A DNA stretch of 64,000 nt, from positions 1 through 64,000 of the forward strand of contig JAZAQT010000170.1 in NCBI GenBank assembly GCA_036417435.1, read 5' to 3'. The notes under the pieces are model-generated. The model did not search any database. It was not told the DNA's origin and saw only the letters and a list, made by a program, of their open reading frames with translations. Numbering within the stretch: position 1 is the stretch's first letter; the number at the start of each line of letters is the position of its first letter. The translations under genes were made by a program, and so were the position numbers. Positions 47,659-60,898 of this stretch are shown in pieces. The stretch is from Inia geoffrensis (lineage: Eukaryota; Chordata; Mammalia; Artiodactyla; Iniidae).

Positions 47659-49346
47659 GCACATTCAAAAGAAAAGATGCTCAGGATCTGTCCTGATTAG
47701 AGAGTGCAAAGAAAGCTAGACGAGGTGTTCCCTGGCTGCAGTCCTCTCAAACGCTAAAAGCGTAAGTGCTCAAGAGGGCATGCCAAAAAGAGAAGCCAGC
47801 TATTGCTGTTGGTGGGATTGTAAATCGCTAACAGCCGGTAAGAGGAACAGTAGGCAAATTTCCTTACCAAACTAAACACTGTAGGTACCACGAGATTCGG
47901 CCACCCCACTGCAGGTCGTATAACCAGAGACTAGCATCATTGGAAGGAAGCACTTGCACCCAAGCAGTCCTTATCGTTCCCATGACCGCGGCCAAGACAA
48001 AGGAACGAACGGAATGGGGAGCGGGGGGGGGGTGAATGGAGAAAGATGTTCTGCTACCTACGCACCCTCGACCACCACTCAGCCACAGAACAAAATGAAC
48101 CCATACTCGTTGCAGCAGCATGGGTGGAGCAGTAGGTGATCTCATAAATTCTGATCAATTAGAGGCAGTAAGACACATATCCCAGGATATCACACTTTAG
48201 TCTGCCATCTAAATGCGGATACTAAGGAAGCTAGTACGCAAAGGAAACACAGGTTCACAAAGGGAAGAAAGAAGCCTGGAGTTCCCTGAGGGGGAAACTG
48301 GAGGCCGGGCAAGGGTGAAGTAGGAGGTCGGGATACACGGAAACACGCCTCATGTATCAAAAAGTGCTCATCAAGGGCGACCCACCTGAAAGCACAGGGA
48401 ACGCTATGAAATATTCCTCAATAAACGAAGAGTGCAAAGAATCCGAAACCCTAAGGGTATAGCTACGTGTATAATTGCATCAAGTGGCTGTACAACTCAA
48501 ACAGACGCAATATTGTACATGAACTAGGCTGAAATGGAGAAGTACTGTACAGTGACAAGGCAAGTAAGGGGGTAAGAAATGCCTACTCTGTTACCTCAGG
48601 CCTCTGTGATGTCGTTACCACGGTAACGCCCCTGGAGGCTAGGCAGGCCTGGGTCCCACGGCAGGAGAATTCTGCTGCTGAGGCAACAAGGGAAGAGGAC
48701 GTGCCACCTGACAAGCGGCACCTCGGGCCACTATTGACCATTCTCCCCTGCGTGGTACCACAATCTCCCGATCCAACGTGGCCCTCCTACAGGTAAGCAA
48801 AGCCTGGTGCACCCAAATGAGGGTGGATCAGCAGAGAGGGAAGAGCGGTGAAGAAGCCGGATCTCCACAGCTCCTGCTCGGCAGGGTTCCACCTCCAGCC
48901 CACTTCATTAGAGTCGCCCCACCTGTGAACCGCGGCACCCTCCAAATAGCCCACTTGCAAGGCTTGTGATATGCCAGGGGTGGGGCAGTGCAGGTTAAGG
49001 GGCAGGAGGTGAGCCTACAAAAGCCCAGGGGTGTGTGTTTAGCCACGTTCGACTCCCCATGTCCAGTCCAACACCGGGAACCCCGCCAAGGCTTTCTTTC
49101 CCCACGTTACCAGAGACAACACGGAGCAGTGCTGCCCCCTCGTGGTACACTGCCGTAACAATCTTACCAACTGTGCTGAAAAGCACCTATCATCCAAAAA
49201 GCCTATGGCCTGCGGCTTTGCAGACACAAGCCTGCCCTCAAGAAATACCCTGGACTAGGTCATCTGAAATGAATCCAAATCAGGCCCGACTCTCATGCAG
49301 AAACCTTTCAAGACCTCAGTGGTAGTCACCCGCGTTTTAGAAAACA
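47659..49346 (+). repeat. Satellite monomer B8 (1,688 bp)
   Basis: B7/B8/B10 subtype: AAATTTCC near 47855 and CTCTCATGCAG near 49290. The poly-G run is 10. Confidence 0.92.
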
Positions 49347-50965
49347 GCACATTCAAATGAAAAGATGCTCGAGATCTCTCATGATTAGAGAGTGAAAAGA
49401 AAGCTAGACGAGGTGTTCCCTGGCTGCAGTCCTCTCAAACCCTAAAACTGTAAGTGCTCAATAGGGCATGCCACAAAGTGAAGCCACCAACTGCTGTAGG
49501 TGGGATTGTAAATTGGTAACAGCCGGTACGAGGATCAGTAGGCACATTCCTTACCAAAGTAAACACTGGAGGTACCAGGAGATTCGGCAACTCCGCTGCA
49601 GGTCGTATAACCAGAGACTAGCATCACTGGAAGGAAGCACTTGCACCCCAGCAGCCGTTGTGGTACACTTGACCACAGCCAAGACATACAAACGAACGAA
49701 CTGTCGAATGAGGTGTGAAGGGAGAAAAATGTTCCGCTACCTACACACCCTCGACTACCACTCAGCCACAGAACAAAATGAACTCATAGTATTGGCAGCA
49801 GCATGGGTGGAGCACTAAATGATCTCACTAATTCTGGTCAATTAGAGGCAGCAAGACACATATCCCCGGATATCACTTATGAGTGCATTCTACCTAGAGA
49901 TACAAAGGAAGCTAGTAAAGAAAGGAAACACAGGTTCACAAAGGGAAGAAAGAAGCGAGGAGTTCCCACAGGGGGAGATTGGAGACCGGGGAAGGGTGAA
50001 TTAGGAGATTGGGATTAACAGAAACACACTTAAAATATCAAAAATTGCTCAACAAGGGCGACTCAACCGAAAGCACATGGGACACTACAAAATATTCCTC
50101 GATAAACAAACAGGGCAAAGAATCCGAAACCCTACAGGTACAGCTACGTTCATAATTGCATCACGTGGCTGTAGAACTCAAAGAGACGGAGCATTGTATA
50201 TAAACTATGCTGAACGAGGAAAGGACTGTTCAATGACAAGGCAAGTAAGGGCTTAAGAAATGCCCACTTTCTTACCTTAGGCCACTGTGACGTCGGCTGG
50301 TGTCAGGACCCTGGAGCCTCAGCAGGCCCGTGTCCCGAGGCTGGAGGATGCTGCTGCTGTTCTCCCCTGCGTGGTCCGAAAATCTCACGATCCAACATTG
50401 CCCTCCTACAGGTAAGCACAGCCTGGTGCGCCCAAATAATGGTGGAACAGCTGAGAGGGAAGGGCTGTGATGAAACCGGATCTCCACAGCTCCTGCCAGC
50501 CAAGTTCCCACCTCCAGCCCACTTCATTAGAGTCGCCCCACCTGCGAACCACGGCACTCTCTGAGTAGCCCACTTGCAAGGCTTGCGATATGCCAAGGGT
50601 GGAGCAGTGCAGGTTAAGGGGCAGGAGGTGAGCCTACAAAAGACCAGCTGTGTGTGTTTAGCCGCGTTCGACTCCCCATTTCCAACCCAACACCGGGAAC
50701 CCCGCTAAGGCTTTCTTTCCCCACGTTACCAGAGACCACACGGAGCAGTGCGGCCGCCTCGTGGCACACTGCCGTAACAATCTTACCAACTGTGCTGAAG
50801 GGCACCTATCATCCACAAGGCCTACGGTCTGCGGTTTTGCAGAAGCAACCCTGCCCTCAAGAAATATCCTGGACTAGGTCATCTGAAACGAATTCAAATC
50901 AGGCCCGACCCTGATGCAGGAAACTTTCAAGAACTCACTGGTACTCACCCGCGTTTTAGAAAACA
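49347..50965 (+). repeat. Satellite monomer C8 (1,619 bp), C8/C10 subtype
   Basis: Shares with C10: CAGCAGCCGTT near 49649, CCCAAATAATGG near 50431 and GACCAGCTGTGTG near 50642. CTGGACTAGGTC near 50869 replaces the usual C word CTGGGCTAGGTC; C10 is cut before this site. Confidence 0.92.
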
Positions 50966-52654
50966 GCACATTCAAAAGAAACGATGCTCAGGATCTGTCC
51001 TGGTTAGAGAGTGCAAAGAAAGCTAGACGAGGTGTTCCCTGGCTGCTGTCCTCTCGAACCCTAAAAGCGTAAGTGCTCAAGAGGGCATGCCAAAAAGTGA
51101 AGCCAGCTATTGCTGTTGGTGGGATTGTAAATCGCTAACAGCCGGTATGAGGCACAGTAGGCATATTCCTTACCAAACTAAACACTGGAAGTACCACGAG
51201 ATTCGGCAACCGCGCTGCAGGTCGTATAACCAGAGACAAGCATCATTGGAAGGAAGTCCTTGCACCCCAGCAGTCATTGTGGTTCCCATGACCGCAGCCA
51301 AAACATAGAAATGGACGGAATGGGGACCGAAGGGTGAATGGAGAAAGATGTTCTGCTACCTATGCACCCTCGACCACCACTCAGCCACAGAACAAAATGA
51401 ACCCATACTCGTTGCAGCAGCATGGGTGGAGCAGTAGATGATCTCACTAATCCCGGTCAATTAGAGGCAGCAAGACACATATCCCAGGATATCACACTTT
51501 TGTCTGCCATCTAAATACGGATACTGAGGAAGCTAGTACACAAAGGAAACATAGGTTGACAAAGGGAAGAAAGAAGCCTGGAGTTCCCTGAGGGGGACAT
51601 TGGAGACTGGGGAGGGTTAAGTAGGAGGTCGGGATTCACAGAAACTCGCCTAACGCTTAACGTATCAAAAAGTGCTCATCAAGGGCGACCCACCCGAAAG
51701 CACAGGGAACGCTACAAAACATTCCTCAAGAAGAGAAGAGTGCAAAGAATCCGAAACCCTAAGCATATAGCTACGTGTATAATTGCATCAAGTGGCCGGA
51801 CAACACAAACAGACGCAACATTGCATATGAACTCGGCTGAAAGGGAAAAGTACTGTACAATGACAAGGCAAGTAAGGGGTTAAGCAATGCCTACTCTGTT
51901 ACCTCAGGCCTCTGTGATGTCGTTACCACGGTAAGGGACCTGGAGCCTCGGCAGGCTTGGGTCCCACAGCCGGAGCATGCTGCTGCTGAGGCAGCAAGGG
52001 AGGAGGATGTGCCACCTGACAAGCGGCACCTCGGACCGCTATTGCCCATTCTCCCCTGCGTGGTACCACAATCTGCCGATCCAACGCGGCCCTTCTACAG
52101 TTAAGCGAATCCTGGTGCACCCAAATGAGGGTGGAGCAGCTGAGAGGGGAGCGCGGTGAAGAAACCGGATCTCCACAGCTCCTGCTAGGCAGGTTCCCAC
52201 CTCCAGCTCTCTTCATTAGAGTCGCCCCACCTGCGAACCACGGCACCCACCTCATAGCCCACTTTCAAGGCTTGCGATATGCGTGGGATGGGGCAGTGCA
52301 GGTGAAGGGGCAGGGGGTGAGCATACACAAGCCCAGAGGTGTGTGTTTAGCCACGTTCGCCTCCCCATTGCCAATCCAACACCGGGACCCCCGCTAACAC
52401 TTTCTTTCCCCAGGTTACAAGAGACGACACGGAGTAGTGCTGCCACCTCGTGGCACACTGCCGTAACAACCTTACCAACTGTGCTGAAAAGCACCTATCC
52501 TTCACAAGGCCTAGAGCCTGCCCCTTTGCAAACACAACCCTTCGCTCAAGACATATCCTGGGCTAGGTAATCTGAAATGAATCCAAATCAGGCTCGACTC
52601 TCAGGCAGAAACCCTTCAAGACCTCAGTGGTACTCACACGCGTTTCAGAAAACA
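50966..52654 (+). repeat. Satellite monomer D8 (1,689 bp)
   Basis: Standard D (GAACGCTAC, TTCCTCAAG, TTCGCTC), like D1, D2 and D4 rather than its neighbours D7 and D9. Private change CTGCCACCTCGTGG near 52440. Confidence 0.92.
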
Positions 52655-54277
52655 GCACATTCAAATGAAAAGATGCTCAGGATCTCTCATGATTAGAGAG
52701 TGAAAAGAAAGCTAGATGAGGGGTTCCCTGGCTGCAATCCTCTTAAACCGTAAAATGTTAAGTGCTCTAGAGGGCGTGCCACAAAGTGAAGCAAGCTACT
52801 GCTGTTGGTGGGATTGTAAACTGGTAACAGACGGTATGAGGATCAGTAGGCACATTCCTTACCACACTAAACGCTGGAGGTACCACGAGATTCGGCAACA
52901 ACGCTGCAGGTCGTATAACCAGAGATTAGCATCATTGGAAGGAAACACTTGCACCCCAGAAGCCGTTGTGGTACCCTTGACAACAGCCAAGACATACAAA
53001 CAAACGAACTGTCGCGCGAGGGGTGAAGGGAGAAAGATGTTCCACGACCCACACAACCCTCGACTACCACTCAGCCATAGAATAAAATGGACTCATAGTA
53101 TTTGCAGCAGCATGGGTGGAGCACTAAATGATCTCACTAACTCTGGTCAGTTAGAGGCAGCGAGACACATATCCCCGCATATCACTTATGTGTGCAGTCT
53201 ACATAGGGACACAAAGGAAGCTAGTAAAGAAGGGAAACACAGGTTCACAAAGGGAAGAAAGAAGCGAGGAGTTCGAACAGCGGGAGATTGGAGACCGGGG
53301 AAGGGTGAATTACGAGAGTGGGATTCACAGAAAAAACATCTAACCTATCAAAAAGTGCTCATCAAGGGCGACTCACCCGAAAGAACATGGGACGCTACAG
53401 AATATTCCTCGATAAACTAACAGGGCAAAGAATCCGAAACCCGGCAGGTAGAGCTATGTTTGAAATTGCATCAAGGGGCTGTAGAGCTCAAAGAGACGCA
53501 ACATTGTATATAAACTCTGCTGAAAGGGAAAACAACTGTTCAATGACAAGGCAAGTAAGGGCTTAAGAAATGCCCACATTCTTACCTCAGGTCTCTGTGA
53601 CGTCAGCTGGTGTCAGACCCCTGGAGCCTCCGCAGGCCTGTGTCCCGCGGCTGGAGGATGCTGCTGCTGTTCTCCCCTGCGTGGTACGAAAATCTCCTGA
53701 TCCAACATGGCCCTCCTGCAGGTAAGCACAGCCGGATGCACCCAAATGATGGTGGAACAGCTGAGAGGGAAGGGCTGTGAAGAAACCGGATCTCCACAGC
53801 TCCTGCTAGGCAAGTTCCGAGCACCAGCTCACTTCATTAGCGTCGCCGCACCTGCGAACCACGGCACCCTCTGAGTAGCCCACTTGCAAGGCTTGCGATA
53901 TGCCTGGGGTGGGGCAGTGCAGGTGAAGGGGCAGGAGGTGAGCCTACAAAAGGCCAGGTGTGTGTGTTTAGCCACGTTAGACTCCCCATGTCCAATCCAA
54001 CACCGGGAACCCCGCTAAGGCTTTCTTTCCCCACGTTCGCAGAGACGACACGGTGCAGTGCTGCCGCCTCGTGGCACACTGCCGTAACAATCTTACCAAC
54101 TGTGCTCAAGGGCACCTATCATCCACAAGGCCAACGGCCTGCGGCTTTGGAGACACAACCCTGCCCTGAAGAAATATCCTGGCCTAGGTCATCTGAAACA
54201 AATTCAAATCAGGCCCGACATTGAGGCAGGAACCTTTCCAGAACTCAGTGGTACTCACCCGCGCGTTTTAGAAAACA
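52655..54277 (+). repeat. Satellite monomer A9 (1,623 bp)
   Basis: The non-L1 part shares CCTCCGCAGG near 53628 and GGCCAACGGCC near 54130 with A6, but here the L1 part is a normal A. So the C/A switch in A6 is not shared. Private change TTGACAACAGCC near 52977. Confidence 0.92.
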
Positions 54278-55967
54278 GCACATTCAAAAGAAAAGATGCT
54301 CAGGATCTGTCCTGGTTAGAGAGTGCAAAGAAAGCTAGACGAGTTGTTCCCTGGCTGCAGTCCTCTCAAACGCTAAAAGCGTAAGTGCTCAAGAGGGCAT
54401 GCCAAAAAGAGAAGCCAGCTATTGCTGTTGGTGGGATTGTAAATCGCTAACAGCCGGTAAGAGGAACAGTAGGCAAATTCCTTACCAAACTAAACACTGT
54501 AGGTACCACGAGATTCGGCCACCCCGCTGCAGGTCGTATAACCAGAGACTAGCATCATTGGAAGGAAGCACTTGCACCCAAGCAGTCCTTATCGTTCCCA
54601 TGACCGCGGCCAAGACAAAGGAACGAACGGAATGGGGAGCGGGGGGGGGGGGGTGAATGGAGAAAGATGTTCTGCTACCTACGCACCCTCGACCACCACT
54701 CAGCCACAGAACAAAATGAACCCATACTCGTTGCAGCAGCATGGGTGGAGCAGTAGGTGATCTCATAAATTCTGATCAATTAGAGGCAGTAAGACACATA
54801 TCCCAGGATATCACACTTTAGTCTGCCATCTAAATGCGGATACTAAGGAAGCTAGTACGCAAAGGAAACACAGGTTCAGAAAGGGAAGAAAGAAGCCTGG
54901 AGTTCCCTGAGGGGGAAACTGGAGGCCGGGCAAGGGTGAAGTAGGAGGTCGGGATACACGGAAACACGCCTCATGTATCAAAAAGTGCTCATCAAGGGCG
55001 ACCCACCTGAAAGCACAGGGAACGCTATGAAATATTCCTCAATAAACGAAGAGTGCAAAGAATCCGAAACCCTAAGGGTATAGCTACGTGTATAATTGCA
55101 TCAAGTGGCTGTACAGCTCAAACAGACGCAATATTGTACATGAACTAGGCTGAAATGGAGAAGTACTGTACAGTGACAAGGCAAGTAAGGGGGTAAGAAA
55201 TGCCTACTCTGTTACCTCAGGCCTCTGTGATGTCGTTACCACGGTAACGCCCCTGGAGGCTAGGCAGGCCTGGGTCCCACGGCAGGAGAATTCTGCTGCT
55301 GAGGCAACAAGGGAAGAGGACGTGCCACCTGACAAGCGGCACCTCGGACCGCTATTGACCATTCTCCCCTGCGTGGTACCACAATCTCCCGATCCAACGT
55401 GGCCCTCCTACAGGTAAGCAAAGCCTGGTGCACCCAAATGAGGGTGGAGCAGCTGAGAGGGAAGAGCGGTGAAGAAGCCGGATCTCCACAGCTCCTGCTC
55501 GGCAGGGTTCCACCTCCAGCCCACTTCATTAGAGTCGCCCCACCTGCGAACCGCGGCACCCTCCAAATAGCCCACTTGCAAGGCTTGTGATATGCCAGGG
55601 GTGGGGCAGTGCAGGTTAAGGGGCAGGAGGTGAGCCTACAAAAGCCCAGGGGTGTGTGTTTAGCCACGGTCGACTCCCCATGTCCAGTCCAACACCGGGA
55701 ACCCCGCCAAGGCTTTCTTTCCCCACGTTACCAGAGACAACACGGAGCAGTGCTGCCCCCTCGTGGTACACTGCCGTAACAATCTTACCAACTGTGCTGA
55801 AAAGCACCTATCATCCAAAAAGCCTATGGCCTGCGGCTTTGCAGACACAAGCCTGCCCTCAAGAAATACCCTGGACTAGGTCATCTGAAATGAATCCAAA
55901 TCAGGCCCGACTCTCAGGCAGAAACCTTTCAAGACCTCAGTGGTAGTCACCCGCGTTTTAGAAAACA
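54278..55967 (+). repeat. Satellite monomer B9 (1,690 bp), B6/B9 subtype
   Basis: Carries all B6 markers, displaced about 19.86 kb. Longest B monomer because its poly-G run is 13. Confidence 0.92.
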
Positions 55968-57586
55968 GCACATTCAAATGAAAAGATGCTCGAGATCTCT
56001 CATGATTACAGAGTGAAAAGAAAGCTAGACGAGGTGTTCCCTGGCTGCAGTCCTCTCAAACCCTAAAACTGTAAGTGCTCAATAGGGCATGCCACAAAGT
56101 GAAGCCACCAACTGCTGTAGGTGGGATTGTAAATTGGTAACAGCCGGTACGAGGATCAGTAGGCACATTCCTTACCAAAGTAAACACTGGAGGTACCAGG
56201 AGATTCGGCAACTCCGCTGCAGGTCGTATAACCAGAGACTAGCATCACTGGAAGGAAGCACTTGCACCCCAGCAGTCGTTGTGGTACACTTGACCACAGC
56301 CAAGACATACAAACGAACGAACTGTCGAATGAGGTGTGAAGGGAGAAAAATGTTCCGCTACCTACACACCCTCGACTACCACTCAGCCACAGAACAAAAT
56401 GAACTCATAGTATTGGCAGCAGCATGGGTGGAGCACTAAATGATCTCACTAATTCTGGTCAATTAGAGGCAGCAAGACACATATCCCCGGATATCACTTA
56501 TGAGTGCATTCTACCTAGAGATACAAAGGAAGCTAGTAAAGAAAGGAAACACAGGTTCACAAAGGGAAGAAAGAAGCGAGGAGTTCCCACAGGGGGAGAT
56601 TGGAGACCGGGGAAGGGTGAATTAGGAGATTGGGATTAACAGAAACACACTTAAAATATCAAAAATTGCTCAACAAGGGCGACTCAACCGAAAGCACATG
56701 GGACACTACAAAATATTCCTCGATAAACAAACAGGGCAAAGAATCCGAAACCCTACAGGTACAGCTACGTTCATAATTGCATCACGTGGCTGTAGAACTC
56801 AAAGAGACGGAGCATTGTATATAAACTATGCTGAACGAGGAAAGGACTGTTCAATGACAAGGCAAGTAAGGGCTTAAGAAATGCCCACTTTCTTACCTTA
56901 GGCCACTGTGACGTCGGCTGGTGTCAGGACCCTGGAGCCTCAGCAGGCCCGTGTCCCGAGGCTGGAGGATGCTGCTGCTGTTCTCCCCTGCGTGGTCCGA
57001 AAATCTCACGATCCAACATTGCCCTCCTACAGGTAAGCACAGCCTGGTGCGCCCAAATGATGGTGGAACAGCTGAGAGGGAAGGGCTGTGATGAAACCGG
57101 ATCTCCACAGCTCCTGCCAGCCAAGTTCCCACCTCCAGCCCACTTCATTAGAGTCGCCCCACCTGCGAACCACGGCACTCTCTGAGTAGCCCACTTGCAA
57201 GGCTTGCGATATGCCAAGGGTGGAGCAGTGCAGGTTAAGGGGCAGGAGGTGAGCCTACAAAAGACCAGGTGTGTGTGTTTAGCCGCGTTCGACTCCCCAT
57301 TTCCAACCCAACACCGGGAACCCCGCTAAGGCTTTCTTTCCCCACGTTACCAGAGACCACACGGAGCAGTGCGGCCGCCTCGTGGCACACTGCCGTAACA
57401 ATCTTACCAACTGTGCTGAAGGGCACCTATCATCCACAAGGCCTACGGTCTGCGGTTTTGCAGAAGCAACCCTGCCCTCAAGAAATATCCTGGGCTAGGT
57501 CATCTGAAACGAATTCAAATCAGGCCCGACCCTGATGCAGGAAACTTTCAAGAACTCACTGGTACTCACCCGCGTTTTAGAAAACA
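55968..57586 (+). repeat. Satellite monomer C9 (1,619 bp)
   Basis: Standard C non-L1 segment, but its left edge has GATTACAGAG near 56003, otherwise seen only in C3 and C5. C6, its expected partner in H6, has GATTAGAGAG. Confidence 0.92.
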
Positions 57587-59275
57587 GCACATTCAAAAGA
57601 AACGATGCTCAGGATCTGTCCTGGTTAGAGAGTGCAAAGAAAGCTAGACGAGGTGTTCCCTGGCTGCTGTCCTCTCGAACCCTAAAAGCGTAAGTGCTCA
57701 AGAGGGCATGCCAAAAAGTGAAGCCAGCTATTGCTGTTGGTGGGATTGTAAATCGCTAACAGCCGGTATGAGGCACAGTAGGCATATTCCTTACCAAACT
57801 AAACACTGGAAGTACCACGAGATTCGGCAACCGCGCTGCAGGTCGTATAACCAGAGACAAGCATCATTGGAAGGAAGTCCTTGCACCCCAGCAGTCATTG
57901 TGGTTCCCATGACCGCAGCCAAAACATAGAAATGGACGGAATGGGGACCGAAGGGTGAATGGAGAAAGATGTTCTGCTACCTATGCACCCTCGACCACCA
58001 CTCAGCCACAGAACAAAATGAACCCATACTCGTTGCAGCAGCATGGGTGGAGCAGTAGATGATCTCACTAATCCCGGTCAATTAGAGGCAGCAAGACACA
58101 TATCCCAGGATATCACACTTTTGTCTGCCATCTAAATACGGATACTGAGGAAGCTAGTACACAAAGGAAACATAGGTTGACAAAGGGAAGAAAGAAGCCT
58201 GGAGTTCCCTGAGGGGGACATTGGAGACTGGGGAGGGTTAAGTAGGAGGTCGGGATTCACAGAAACTCGCCTAACGCTTAACGTATCAAAAAGTGCTCAT
58301 CAAGGGCGACCCACCCGAAAGCACAGGGAAAGCTACAAAACATTCCTGAAGAAGAGAAGAGTGCAAAGAATCCGAAACCCTAAGCATATAGCTACGTGTA
58401 TAATTGCATCAAGTGGCCGGACAACACAAACAGACGCAACATTGCATATGAACTCGGCTGAAAGGGAAAAGTACTGTACAATGACAAGGCAAGTAAGGGG
58501 TTAAGCAATGCCTACTCTGTTACCTCAGGCCTCTGTGATGTCGTTACCACGGTAAGGGACCTGGAGCCTCGGCAGGCTTGGGTCCCACAGCCGGAGCATG
58601 CTGCTGCTGAGGCAGCAAGGGAGAAGGATGTGCCACCTGACAAGCGGCACCTCGGACCGCTATTGCCCATTCTCCCCTGCGTGGTACCACAATCTGCCGA
58701 TCCAACGCGGCCCTTCTACAGTTAAGCGAATCCTGGTGCACCCAAATGAGGGTGGAGCAGCTGAGAGGGGAGCGCGGTGAAGAAACCGGATCTCCACAGC
58801 TCCTGCTAGGCAGGTTCCCACCTCCAGCTCTCTTCATTAGAGTCGCCCCACCTGCGAACCACGGCACCCACCTCATAGCCCACTTTCAAGGCTTGCGATA
58901 TGCGTGGGATGGGGCAGTGCAGGTGAAGGGGCAGGGGGTGAGCATACACAAGCCCAGAGGTGTGTGTTTAGCCACGTTCGCCTCCCCATTGCCAATCCAA
59001 CACCGGGACCCCCGCTAACACTTTCTTTCCCCAGGTTACAAGAGACGACACGGAGTAGTGCTGCCGCCTCGTGGCACACTGCCGTAACAACCTTACCAAC
59101 TGTGCTGAAAAGCACCTATCCTTCACAAGGCCTAGAGCCTGCCCCTTTGCAAACACAACCCTGCGCTCAAGACATATCCTGGGCTAGGTAATCTGAAATG
59201 AATCCAAATCAGGCTCGACTCTCAGGCAGAAACCCTTCAAGACCTCAGTGGTACTCACACGCGTTTCAGAAAACA
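57587..59275 (+). repeat. Satellite monomer D9 (1,689 bp), D6/D7/D9 subtype
   Basis: GGGAAAGCTAC, TTCCTGAAG, GAGAAGGATG and CTGCGCTC match D6 and D7. Confidence 0.92.
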
Positions 59276-60898
59276 GCACATTCAAATGAAAAGATGCTCA
59301 GGATCTCTCATGATTAGAGAGTGAAAAGAAAGCTAGATGAGGGGTTCCCTGGCTGCAATCCTCTTAAACCGTAAAATGTTAAGTGCTCTAGAGGGCGTGC
59401 CACAAAGTGAAGCAAGCTACTGCTGTTGGTGGGATTGTAAACTGGTAACAGACGGTATGAGGATCAGTAGGCACATTCCTTACCACACTAAACGCTGGAG
59501 GTACCACGAGATTCGGCAACAACGCTGCAGGTCGTATAACCAGAGATTAGCATCATTGGAAGGAAACACTTGCACCCCAGAAGCCGTTGTGGTACCCTTG
59601 ACCACAGCCAAGACATACAAACAAACGAACTGTCGCGCGAGGGGTGAAGGGAGAAAGATGTTCCACGACCCACACAACCCTCGACTACCACTCAGCCATA
59701 GAATAAAATGGACTCATAGTATTTGCAGCAGCATGGGTGGAGCACTAAATGATCTCACTAACTCTGGTCAGTTAGAGGCAGCGAGACACATATCCCCGCA
59801 TATCACTTATGTGTGCAGTCTACATAGGGACACAAAGGAAGCTAGTAAAGAAGGGAAACACAGGTTCACAAAGGGAAGAAAGAAGCGAGGAGTTCGAACA
59901 GCGGGAGATTGGAGACCGGGGAAGGGTGAATTACGAGAGTGGGATTCACAGAAAAAACATCTAACCTATCAAAAAGTGCTCATCAAGGGCGACTCACCCG
60001 AAAGAACATGGGACGCTACAGAATATTCCTCGATAAACTAACAGGGCAAAGAATCCGAAACCCGGCAGGTAGAGCTATGTTTGAAATTGCATCAAGGGGC
60101 TGTAGAGCTCAAAGAGACGCAACATTGTATATAAACTCTGCTGAAAGGGAAAACAACTGTTCAATGACAAGGCAAGTAAGGGCTTAAGAAATGCCCACAT
60201 TCTTACCTCAGGTCTCTGTGACGTCAGCTGGTGTCAGACCCCTGGAGCCTCAGCAGGCCTGTGTCCCGCGGCTGGAGGATGCTGCTGCTGTTCTCCCCTG
60301 CGTGGTACGAAAATCTCCTGATCCAACATGGCCCTCCTGCAGGTAAGCACAGCCGGATGCACCCAAATGATGGTGGAACAGCTGAGAGGGAAGGGCTGTG
60401 AAGAAACCGGATCTCCACAGCTCCTGCTAGGCAAGTTCCCAGCACCAGCTCACTTCATTAGCGTCGCCGCACCTGCGAACCACGGCACCCTCTGAGTAGC
60501 CCACTTGCAAGGCTTGCGATATGCCTGGGGTGGGGCAGTGCAGGTGAAGGGGCAGGAGGTGAGCCTACAAAAGGCCAGGTGTGTGTGTTTAGCCACGTTA
60601 GACTCCCCATGTCCAATCCAACACCGGGAACCCCGCTAAGGCTTTCTTTCCCCACGTTCGCAGAGACGACACGGTGCAGTGCTGCCGCCTCGTGGCACAC
60701 TGCCGTAACAATCTTACCAACTGTGCTCAAGGGCACCTATCATCCACAAGGCCTACGGCCTGCGGCTTTGGAGACACAACCCTGCCCTGAAGAAATATCC
60801 TGGCCTAGGTCATCTGAAACAAATTCAAATCAGGCCCGACATTGAGGCAGGAACCTTTCCAGAACTCAGTGGTACTCACCCGCGCGTTTTAGAAAACA
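59276..60898 (+). repeat. Satellite monomer A10 (1,623 bp)
   Basis: TTCCCAGCACC near 60436 groups it with A7 and A8, but it has CACACTAAACGC near 59484, like A2-A5 and A9. Confidence 0.92.
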
